DNA of 64,000 nucleotides from Anoplopoma fimbria (taxonomy: Eukaryota; Chordata; Actinopteri; Perciformes; Anoplopomatidae). A model generated the notes under the pieces. It did no database searches. It was not told the origin of the DNA and saw only the letters and a program-made list of their open reading frames with translations. Shown here one piece after another: positions 12,417 to 30,610 of the stretch (position 1 is its first letter; the number at the start of each line of letters is the position of its first letter). The DNA is taken from the NCBI RefSeq assembly GCF_027596085.1, contig NC_072452.1:9188790-9252789 (forward strand). The letters are read 5' to 3'. The position numbers were made by a program, and so were the translations under genes.

Positions 12417-14167
12417 TCAGCCTCCAGCTCTTTTTCACTTTTTTTTTTCTTTTTTTTTTTCAAATCACCACCCACCTCCAGGTCTTTCCTACTAATTACA
12501 AAAACAGAGACATGCCTCTGAGTAAAGAGCTCAGGGCTTTTGCTGCAAAACGCATTGATGTTTTTAGCACTCAGACTGAACTTTGTTTTGACAGTTCTGG
12601 AGAAGGTATCCAATCAATGAGGAGTATTGAGCGGCTTATCTCTGTCTAATGTCCTCTGATGGGAAGGGAAGTGTCAGACCCTTGTTGCAGTCTTTGAAGT
12701 GGAAAGGGATACCAGCGATAAAAACGTGCGTATGGATTAGATTACTGAGACTCCACAGATCCAGTACGTGACCTCTGCCTCCCTCTGTGTCTGTCTGGAT
12801 ATCCAAATGTAAGTGTGTGATTATTGAGCCCTCTCCCCAACCGAGTGTCTGCCCTCCCTGAACCCTCCGGGCCCTAAGCTCCAGCCTGCAAGGGCAATAT
12901 AGGAATTTCCTGTCCTCCAGCAGAGGCAAAACTCAGCCCTCAGCAATGATGCAAGAGCCTCCACATTTATCTGCCCCCCCCCTTTTCTATATAACTCATC
13001 CCTCTGCTCTCTCCGGCCCAGCCCCTCATCCCTGCGTGGGTGAGAGCAGCGGCATACTCACCCCGCAGCCGAAGGATTTAAATCAGGGGGCCAACCCTGC
13101 ATTTGTGTATCAAAGGTCAGATTACCCTGTCGGATGTTATCTTTCTCCGGGCGATGGCTGCGGGGGGAGTGGGATGACAGCACCGGCCCCCGTGGGTGAT
13201 GTGTGAAGCGGTATGGAAAGACGAGGATTAACAGGGGTCCTGGGATCTTCCACAACTGAGTCTGACTTAAACTCTTAGTGGATCCCGTGAGGGGAATAAA
13301 AGACCAGGCTCTGCTGCTTATACTGATACTTTTCTGTGTTCAGGAAGGTCTCTGCAGAGGTGTAGTCGACTATTAACTGTGCCTCTGTGTTGTTTCTGGT
13401 GGTCTGTGCTGTATTTGAGGAAACTAATTAGTGAGTAATGAGTGACGGGAACAGTGTTGGAGGAGCAGAGGCTATAGATCTATATCAGGGACAGTTATCT
13501 GATTGCCATGACCTTCCTGTTAAACTTCCTCACATTCCAATGTCTTTGAAAACTGCCTCTGACAGACCTTTCACAGCCCAGAGGTAATTATCTTTCCAGC
13601 TAAGTATTGTTTCAGTGTTTTTCCATTTTTCCATTTAATGACAAAATGTTGTTGGTGTTATTATGGAGTGTGAGCTCATCTTTTTTTCTTACTTACTGGG
13701 GTTTGTCAGCTTTGAAAGTAATAAGAAGGGTCTGAAGAAGTTTCCAGAAACAGCTTTTGCCACAAGTTAGCTCGATTTCCTCAGTGGCTGTGTTTTATAT
13801 TAAGACTGGCTTTTAGCAATGATGCATGATTGCATTTCCATAGCTGTTGGGGGCAGCCTGTATTTGTACGGCATGGAAACAGATGTTTCACAGAGAGCCT
13901 CACTGTGTCAAGTTGCACTGAGGAGGCAGGGCTGCCTGTTTTCTCTATTTGCTATCTACTCCTCTAAGTTATAGGTCTTCTGATATGATGATATACTGCA
14001 GTTTAAGCCATAATGTAGCATTAAGGCAGAGATACAAACAACCCACTGCAAACGTATTTACAACTACATTGTTGTGTTGTGAAGTAACAGAGTAACAATA
14101 CCGTCTCTTGCTGCTGCTCAGTCTCCCCCAAATAAGGACAGCAAATGCCAGATAAACAAACACTTAC
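12417..14167. other. Upstream region of synpo, between its two candidate first exons
   Basis: This segment holds a T-rich run at 12430-12462 and a moderately GC-rich part at 12900-13260, which could be regulatory. I see no coding exon and no recognised repeat. Promoter assignment is inference from its position. Confidence 0.4.
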
Positions 14168-14336
14168 TTGTTTTCCGGCTCATCTGTTCTTTGTTGAATC
14201 CTGCTGTCTCCCATGATGCATTGCACTCTGTCCCAGGAGTGTGTGTGTTGTGTGTTGCCTGGAGAGGTTTTCTCAATCCTCCTGGACTCCAGCTCACTCC
14301 CCTCCTGATAGAAGTATGTCCCTTCTCCATTTCCAT
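14168..14336 (-). CDS. synpo: Candidate alternative first coding exon of synpo
   Basis: On the minus strand the ATG at 14336-14334 opens a frame of 56 codons plus one base, beginning MEMEKGHTS and ending QMSRKT, directly before a perfect donor, GTAAGTG (GT at 14167-14166). It ends in phase 1, the phase needed by the second synpo exon (starting at 9808). The join would read SRKT-N-LTRSASL. Mammalian synaptopodin also has isoforms with different 5' exons. Against it: the peptide is not recognisable, and a donor plus matching phase can arise by chance. Confidence 0.4.
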
Positions 14337-21394
<7,058 letters not shown>

Positions 21395-21800
21395 AAGTCC
21401 CAGAAGTGGAAAGTAACTAAATTATACTTAACCATAATTCTGAGGTACTTCTGCTACTTTATACGTCTACTCCACTACATTTATTTAGTGATTAGGTTAC
21501 TAATTACCTGGCAGATTCAGATTAATGAGACAAAATATAATCAATAAATTAATTATAAGATGTATAGGAGAAATCATCCATCTACCCAGCAATTAAAGTA
21601 GTTTAAATCAGCCCCACCTTCACCAGCTCAACATTAAAGTGATATCCAATAATATAATATGTAATGGGCCATTCTTTCAAAGTATATTTGGTACTTTCAT
21701 TATATTTTGGTGCTACTTCTTTTGTACTTTTTATTAAGGAAATCATTGATTGCATGACTTTTAGTACTTTTACTTTAAGCTTTTTGAGTAATCAAGATTT
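21395..21800. mobile_element. Diverged copy of a common teleost dispersed repeat
   Basis: Recognisable blocks are AAGTGGAAAGTAACTAAAT near the left end, CTACTCCACTACATTTATTT, CCCCACCTTCACCAGCTCAA, and TTTTAGTACTTTTACTTTAA near the right end. These match, from memory, a very abundant fish repeat with an AAGTAACT...TACTTTTACTT architecture, probably a non-autonomous DNA element. It has no coding capacity. Boundaries are approximate, and the exact family needs a repeat library. Confidence 0.6.
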
Positions 21801-24800
21801 AAAAAATGATCCAAACCAAAAAAGCAGCTCAGTGTTGTTAACCTTTGTAAGTAACTAGCAGTACTAGCTCCAAAAGTCGCTACATCTATTGAGAAAGTCA
21901 GTCAATGGACGACACTGATAGCCCGTCACTTCAGGCCTCCCTCCAAAGCCACTCCGCCATGAAATTTTCATAAGGAATGTAAACAACCAACATGGCTTCT
22001 GTTAGTTCTCACAGCTGTCAAGTTAGCAACGTCTGGAAGACTCTGGTGACCGCAATGAACAGGCAGGAAGACAGGTAGATGGGTAGCCTTATTACAGTCC
22101 TGTGGCAGTCCCAGTATTTTATTTTTTGATTGCTGTAAAGAGAATTTCAACAAATGTTAAAAATTTACAATATTTCTAAAACATATTACCCAGCATATCT
22201 TTAAGGACAAGATCTGAGTTTGTCTTCAACCTCTGCTTTTTTCTGCTATGAGTGCCAGCATGGCTCCGGCTAATATAATAAAAAATCACACAAACTCCCC
22301 AAATCCAACATACACACTAAATATACTCTGGATGAAGTCCCACTACAACATAGTTAAGTGGTCTAAAGTGCTTCCACAGACTAGGCGGGGCATCTGGGCT
22401 GCTATAGACTTTGGAGACTTTTTTTGTTTTTGTTTGTGTGCGTCTACATGTGTGTGAGCGTTCATTTATGAACTGTATATGTGTGCCAGACCCACAACAC
22501 CATCAGCATATGGTGGGACTGTGCACTAATACACAGACAGAGACGGAGCCCAAACCACAATCAGCTGGCTCAGTCTGTCTGGGTAGTGTTGAAACACAGA
22601 AACACAGAGCCAACGGTGTTATTTACACATAACAAAACAAATTCTAATCAGCTATATGGCAACATTTCCTCCTTCGTAATATGTCAGGGGCAACAATGCT
22701 TCTCAGACATGAGGGAAGCAGAAATTACTCAAAACGAATCTTAGGGGCTAGCCCTGGACAAAATCACTGTTTTGCATCACTGCCAGGTTGTCTGGTTTTG
22801 ATTTGTAATGTTTTAATGTTGTAAATTTCAGGTTCTGAATCAGTGTAAGATCACCCTCGTTAGTGTTCGCATGGCTCCGGCAGCCAAAACAAACAAACAC
22901 CGGAAGTTTGGTCAGTTTGATTTAGTCCAAGTTTATTAGTAGAAGAAAAAAGGGCTCTGTGATCCTTGTTTCAATATATGTCATTGCAGCACCAAAAAGT
23001 TCAAGGATGTCACATTTAAAAGCTAAATGAGTATCTGCGAAGTGAAACTGAATTAAAATGAGAGGTCGGCATCACAGAATTGGGCTGTTATCTGTACAGG
23101 ACATTACTTAATTCAATGGAATGGCATGCCCCATTTTTACTCCTAATTCACTATATAAGTCTTAAAGAATAAGGGGAAGTGGGTGGGAGCCTAGGTAAAA
23201 AAAAGGCCCATTACACACACACTGTAACTTGTCACCTTGCAGCAGAGTGGCTTCCTGTATGAGGCTTCCTCCCAGCCAATCAAGTTTAAGCTCCCACATT
23301 ATCAAAACTGCACTTTTCACAGCAGCCCTGTATCCATCAAATCAGCCTGTGCATATGTGTATGGATCAATAGATGTGACATCCCCATCTGATTCTGTGTG
23401 GTTCAGCCCATTTCCATGTAAATGCCTCTCTGCTTAGCAGCCGGCCTCTCTGCAGATGTGATAGGAACAAGGCAGGAATTATTCTCCTAACAAGAGGCTC
23501 ACTCTTTGTTTGGATCAACGCTCTGCAGAATGTAATCAAAATTTACCGGGAGACGAAAACAAAATGCCAAACACTGATCTGGTTCACAGCCATGCAAGCT
23601 AAGGACTTAATTTGTATCACACACACAATGCAAGGTTCTGACAAAACATTTATTCGTCTTCCCTCCTGCAAATTACATCAGTGCCCAAGCCCAAAATAGT
23701 CATTGTGAATGCGTTATGTAGGGAAATGCCAGGAAATCAGAGGCTCCAGTGTGTGTGTGAGAGAGAAGGAAAGAATCAAAGAAAGTGAAAAATGCAAAGG
23801 GAAAGAGAAAGTGAGAGAAATACTCACATTTTTCATATTCTTATTTTCAGCTCCAGCTCTTCACTATAACGTGTTTTTTTTAAATGGAAATAAACACATA
23901 ACACAGCTTAGTTTTTACATAGTTGTTACATATTTTACATCTAGAAACTGCTGTTACTGTTATGTAGCTTACTGAACTTCTGAAAAAGATAACCTGAGCC
24001 TGTATATTACTCTTTTATATTAAAGAGGTAGGCTGCTAAATATGACATTATTGACTTGACACTGGATTAAAATGTTTAACAATTACGTTAAATAATAATA
24101 ACACAAAATACGTAATTAAGCATAACTTTTTTCTAACAATGTCACACTGTATTAATGTTAACTAGCGTCAGTTAGGTTTTCATTATCAGACATTTCCCAC
24201 TTTTACTAAACTACATGAATACTACTAACTCAGAGACATATAACTCTCCATGTATGCATATGTAATTAGGTTATATATAGATTTTCAATATTATATTTTT
24301 AGAAGTTTTGATGCTGTACTGAATTCCTGTTTACATGGTTGGTTGCTTCTGATTTGACAGTTATACAGTTGTTTACTTACTACCGATTTCCACATTCCTA
24401 AAATCTTAACTAGCTAAGACATTTCTTAGTTTTTATCGGTGCAACCCGGTTTATTAATTAGTCATTAGTTTGTACAGTAGTTACTAAGATCTAAGAAAGG
24501 ACTTTATACTCAAATTTAGGAAGGAATTTACAAACAGCTTGTGAAATCAGAGGGCTCATGTTGTGACATCAGTAGAGGGTTGCTATCATCACACTGCCAC
24601 AATGTTTCATGTTGCTGGAGATCTAACCAAAAACCATAGAGAAACTTTTTTTTCTCTGGGTTGGCCTGAACTGATTTTGAACAATTAAGACTTTCAACAG
24701 AGATTATTTGTCAGTGCTCAGTGGGATGGTTCTGCTCATTTCATCGCCACAATTCATTTCAGTCATTCAAGACTTGGTGACTAGTAATACAATTCTTCCT

Positions 24801-26540
24801 CATCAGAAGTCTCTCAGTTGGTTTTTTGTGCCGATACAGAACCTTGTACCCCCCTCTGTTTGCTGTGTGTCTGGAAGCAATTCAATTCATACCTTCATAC
24901 CTCTTTCATACCATCTGGGCTCTCGTTTTTTTATTCACTAAATTAAGAGACTAGCTTGAATCTTTTTTTCCATTCCGTAGGCTCGTATTTATTCTCAAGA
25001 CACTAGAGGCTCTGTGCGTTCAGTTTTTCTTAGCCTCGTTCTACATTTCTCAGTAAAAATAAGCCACTGGAGAAGGTTTCAATCTTCCACCTGGGGATAA
25101 CTCACTGTAACAAGATTTGCTGAGTTAATGCACAAATAACGCAGCTGCAAAAACATTCATGTCAAATGATGTTGTTAGACGGTTTATAGTGAGACATAGT
25201 CTTTTGAATGATTTCATCCACGATGCAAAATCTGTTCACACGGCTTATTCAGAGAGAAATGTCATCAAAGAGCAAAAGCTGAAGCTCAGTGTCATTTCAG
25301 TTGCCAGGTAATGCCTCATGGGTTTGCCAGGAGGTGAGTCAGGCTGTAATAGGTGTTCCTGCTGCTCACATTTAAGCAGAGTCTCAACCGTGTGCTCTGC
25401 TCATCACTGTCACTCTATGAGTTTAATGGTCTTTCACTGGCCTGCAGTGGATCCCATTACTTTTAGCTCAGTGCAGATACTGGCAAGGACATGACTTTTC
25501 CATTAAGGGGAAAGTGCTAAAAGAGTCCATGGAGACCGATGGACGGGTCACGGTGAAGCTGCTTCATCAGACGCTGGAGACGGTTATTTATCCTCTTTGG
25601 ACGGGCTCGAAAGACCACAGGAGACATGCAGTTTCTAAAGAGGACCCCTACTGAGCTGTCCACCAGCCGCCTGACAGATAAGACTAACAGCAACAGAGAC
25701 AGCCTCCTCTGCACCCTGGAAAAATCATACTGACGATGAGTGGCATCATCTCCCATCTCACTCTTAGGAGTTTCTCACTTCCTTTGTAATAAAAATCGTC
25801 TTTTTTTTGCTTTGCCCAACAGGAAGGTGTTAATTGCACATGCCTTGACAAGAGGCATTGCAGCAACTCACTCACCTATTTAATAAGACCGCCAACTAGA
25901 TTTTACATGATGCTTTAAATGCACGACAAGTTGTACATATGGACATGTATTTAGGATAAACAGGCTTGTAAATTCCATGGAACTTACCCACTAGCAGTGG
26001 GAGCTTGGTAACTCTTTTGATGGCTCCTAGTGATTGGTCTGTTTCCCCACAATGACTTATTCAATAGTGGCTTGTGCCAGTAAAATAAATGTAAAAATCC
26101 TCAATTCAAAGCCCAGGCAGCTTTAGGAAAGAATTTCCTCTGTAAAAGTTACAGACAACTTGATCAAAGTTGTTCTTAAGGGAAAGTTTTGACACATTCA
26201 GTGAAGTTCACATGCAAAGTTAATCTATGTGAACATCATTTTTTAGAAGGGGTTATGGTCTCCAACAAAGTAAAGGAATACTGGAGCTCATTGTGGAAGT
26301 GGTGGGCAGCCACACCGACAGATATTTGGCTTTTACTTTGAGGTTTGGAGTGTATGTGTGTGTGAAGGTATGTGTGTTTGGATGGAGTAAAGATAGGTGG
26401 TCACACCCTCCTTCTTACATTACAGTTGCTCAGGATGAGAATAATGTTCTTCATGGTGGTTTCCAGAGATTGGACAGATTTAAGTCATCAGTCAGTGATG
26501 GCATCTAATCATGACCAAGTACAGTTCAAATAAATTCACT
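21801..26540. other. Intergenic, no gene recognised
   Basis: AT-rich for most of its length. The phrase GCATGGCTCCGGC occurs twice, near 22260 and 22870, which suggests a decayed repeat. One minus-strand open frame at 25517-25756 is GC-richer than its surroundings and is discussed as a finding. No promoter, RNA gene or splice-supported exon is visible. Confidence 0.4.
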
Positions 26541-26959
26541 GAATGCAAGGCGAGTTTGTTTGAATATCACCTTGCAACAACAAGACAATTCAAAGTGCTT
26601 TACAGAGGACAGAAAGTCATTAAATGTGAAATGTGTAATGTCTCGCCACCTGCCACAAAGAAACAGGGGTCGGCATTTCACACCTGGGTCATCAGTCATC
26701 AAAAAAAGGCAACCCCTAACTAAGAGCAGGGCAAGATTACGCTAAATTCAACCAAACTGCTGAAACTCTGTGAGACGGTCAAAATAACACTGCTATCTTG
26801 TAATTTTCACGTTTGGTGTTGGCCTAAAGTTTACATTTGCGGTTAGAGCGGCCCAATCATCTGCCGCAGCAACTCCACCACAGCCGGCACAAACCCCAGC
26901 ACGAGGAGTCATAGCCGGCTGATGGAACAGTGTGTCTAACTGGTGGAACGGCAAGAACA

Positions 26960-27260
26960 GAAAGTTTGCTGATTAGATCTGACAAGTAAAAACAGGAGGT
27001 TTGACATAGGACTCTAATTGTTCTTGTGTTGTGTCTAGATTGTTTGTTTTTTTAAGAGTGGCTTTATAACAGCACTTTTCAGGGCCTGTGGGAAATATTC
27101 TGAGAGTAGAGAAGGGTTGATTATTGGCAGAAGATCTGATCCCATATATCCTTAATGTGTGTGAGCTCAGTCCATTTATTTCTTTAGTGTTTCTGTCCTG
27201 AGGTTTGTCAATGCAGATTACAGACAGTTGCTCAGCACAGTCATCTAACAAGTTCGCACA
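26960..27260 (-). pseudogene. Decayed LINE reverse-transcriptase fragment
   Basis: The minus-strand frame at 27251-26973 contains FSTLRIFPTGPEKCCYKA followed by TLKKTNNLDTTQ. This resembles the segment of non-LTR reverse transcriptases that reads roughly ...G-FP-x-LK-A-V-x-P-LLKK-x-x-LD-x-x... just before the NYRP block. Here the block after LDTTQ is degraded and the rest of the enzyme is missing, so this is a fossil of a fish L2/CR1/Rex-type LINE. The flanks back to about 26550 may belong to the same insertion. Confidence 0.5.
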
Positions 27261-30200
27261 TTATTTATGTGGCCTGTAGATTTTAAGAATGCAGCTCAGC
27301 ACGAGGAATTAAATTATGATATCATATTTGATAAATTTGCAGGATTTGCCGAGTGCATCTTGTTCATTCTACTACTTATCTAAACAGGAATAGGAACATG
27401 AAGTCCAGAAGAAGAGCCTCATGAATCAAACTTTTGATGACCTTGTTGGCCTAATCAGTCTCGTCAGCCGGGCAGAGGAGAGCTGTGCTCTCTTTTTGAC
27501 GTCTTCATTATCAGCAAGGTTGGTGTAACAGAATGTGCTTGGTTAGGGTGGCACTGACCAGGAAATAATTGAATACATGTATTAACCAGAGCTTCCTCTT
27601 TATTAAATCCCAAAAAGGGTAAGGCAGGGTAAAGTAAAGGGAGGAGGAATGAATAGAGTGATCCATGAGCATTAAGGCTGTGGTGCCTTTTCTTTGTGGC
27701 GCCGAGGCCGCTGTGTGTCAGGGTGAATCATCTTAGACAAAATTTGTCCATCAGTACCTCAACTCCAGATCTGCCTAGTGGAGGACAACAGATAGAATTG
27801 ATCAATGTAGTTGATCCCTTATGAGACCTCCGGTTTTGCTAAGCCATGTGTTGAGTTTTAAGAGTGTGCTGAACTGGTTGATCCCTTTGCTGACTTTTGA
27901 ATGAGGTAAACTTAGAAAAAACTGGGCCTCCACACATGTAATTTATGCTTTTTTCATATCAACTGGAACTCTTCATAACACTCCCGTGTCTCATCAGCAG
28001 TAATCTCCATCTCTGTGTCGTTGATATTTAATAATAATTCAAAGCTGTTTTCCAGTTACGATGTTGGAGGTGCCTGTGATCTGTGTTTATGCCCATCTTT
28101 GATTGTTCGCCAGATGTTCTGGGTAAAAGTTGGCAGGACTAAATCCATAAAAGTTGCCCTCTGTGGGGGGGACAGTCTTGCACTTATCTCTAGAGTTTAG
28201 CACTCAGATTATCCCAGCAGGTAGAAATCCTATTCACAGCACATGACTTCACTAGCTTCGTTTCAGTGAGTCTTGGGAAAGTTATGGAGTCATTTAGAGA
28301 TAGCTGTTCATTTTCGTAAGACCTTTCCCATGCGGAAAAATCCAATCTTTTGTAACAATGTCTGACAGTCTGTGCACTTCATCGATTCTGATAAGCAGAG
28401 AGGCAAAGGGCAGTCAAGGGCACAGCTCTGTCTGTAGTCTATTAGGTTACTGTTTGGGTCACGTTAACGTTGTGGAGTAGCCAAGGGCAGTTCAAAGAAG
28501 ATAATCGCAAACAGATGTGTTGTAGTTTGATAAAAAGTAGAACAAAAACAGGACGAAGTAGAAAAAACAACAGCTAAGCAAAGAGCAAGTGAGGGGATGT
28601 TCTGTTGATTTTTATTACAACCTTAACGTTTAACAAACCAAACATAATCAAATTATAATACCTTTTTAATTTCAAGATTATGTGTAGTTAGACAAATTGA
28701 TTAGAACATAGAAGCCACTGTGAATGAGAGTATACTGGTTCCACTGGGCAGCCTGACAGATTTTTCCCTCCCCAGCACAGGGGGGATATATTGAAATTAC
28801 GGTGATTAGCCCAGCTTGTATATGTTGGCTCATGGTCTATTGTTACATCCCTGAATCTCTATCCGGTTAATCAGATTTATTAGCTGGCTAATCAGCTTTA
28901 TATGCCTTAGTGTTTTGGGAGGCGATATTACTGTCGGCTCACGCTGGGAGGACTCAGCTTCTGTGGTGTTCGGTGTCCTCTCAATGCCAGTCACAGCTCA
29001 GTGGTCATGTAAACACTGATGGCATTGTAAGTGTCAAAGATACAGTTTATTATCTGTGTCTCTCTGCACAAGTATATTCTTGAAGAGGTTTGGATTGTTG
29101 TACATTTTAAACAATACTTTGTCTATGTGTATTCAACAGCATTCAATATTTGTCTCTATTAATCACTATGGAGCCTAAGCAAACCAAAGTATGTATTACT
29201 ATATGTGCTGGACTGATAACATTGTTCTCTACCATTGCTGTGTTAAAAGATATAAATCCAACGAGATACAGCTTTGATTGAATTTGAACAAAGTCTGACA
29301 TTATAGAGTTGAGCCTGACAAGTTAGTAAACACTGTACACAATATATACCCAATGTAACAAAAACTAAAAAATGTTTATGTTGCTCCAGCCATCTGTTTT
29401 ATTGAAGGCAATAACATTGTACTCATCAAAATAATTGCTGAGATCTCATAACCTGGAAACATTTTAAAAAAAGATCCAGTGGGGAATCAAAAACAAGCTG
29501 CCAGACAATCAGAGAGGTAGCAATTAACCTGCAAGAGCACCAATAATCCCCTCATTATTCTCACAATGTGGGTCAAAGTTGATTTAGGAGTAGGTCTATA
29601 AACAATGTTAGCACATTTTAACAATGGACAGTTCGGGTAAAATTTGTATCATTACCTGCCGCCACAGCGACAAGGTATTGTTTTCACATTGTGCGTCTGT
29701 GTGTGAGTCTTCATGGCAAAATGTGGTCCTGGAGATTCCTACAGGAACTACCACAGAAGTGGTTTTGAGTACTTTGCCAGGTGCTGATATGTCTGTCTGT
29801 CTGTGGACAGATTTTGTCAACGTGTCACAACCGTGCAAGATGCAGTCACGAAATCTCTACAGGTGCATAGTATAGTTCAATGAAGGCCGTGTTTGAGAAC
29901 GGATTTGGCATCACAGCTCATGTGATCCCATCACAAGATAGTCTTTAGATAGTCTTTTTTACAATTGTTTTCTCTTCCAAATAAGTTCGACTTACCTGGG
30001 GGTTTGTTTAGAATCTATAAGGCCTCTCATGCCTGTTGCCCTGTTGGATCTAATTCAGTCCTAAGATCTAACTTTTATCAAAACTGATAAAACCGTTGGC
30101 AGGAGCTACAAAAGAAAACAGAAGTTGAAATAATCTGCATTTTTACTTAGTTTTAGGGTAGACCGTGGCTGTTCATCCTAACACCTGACAGACTTAATAC

Positions 30201-30512
30201 TTTGTGCCCCAGGAGTTGGACAGATGTAAGAACAGCAAAGTCTCTAAATTTCATCCCTCCAAACATAGAAAGAATAAAGAATTCACTGAAGCTCTACCAT
30301 AAACTATGACTGTTAATGACACATAACTCCTAAAATTGCTCCTTTGGGAATCTAAATACCAGACAGGACTGAAAACATTCCTTAATACCACAGATGGGTG
30401 ACTCAGACGATGAGAATACAGCGGAGGAGTAGAGGAACATTAACTCTTTGAACTTGGTACACCACCTGTCACTATGCCCTTGTGAGCTCAGATGACTGGA
30501 GCTTCACTCTAC

Positions 30513-30514
<2 letters not shown>
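27261..30514. other. Intergenic, no gene recognised
   Basis: No convincing exon, RNA gene or repeat family was recognised. The longest frames are under 90 codons. Confidence 0.4.
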
Positions 30515-30589
<75 letters not shown>

Positions 30590-30610
30590 GCGTGCGTGTG
30601 TGTGTGTGTG
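30515..30610. repeat. (TG)n microsatellite, about 96 bp with GC interruptions
   Basis: TG dinucleotides interrupted by a few CG steps near 30585-30596. It creates a cysteine-valine frame of no coding significance. Confidence 0.96.

Noticed and set aside
14166..14216. A different start (MGDSRIQQ) for the candidate alternative synpo exon
   Set aside because: That frame reaches the donor in phase 2, which does not fit the phase of the second synpo exon; the overlapping MEMEKG frame does.
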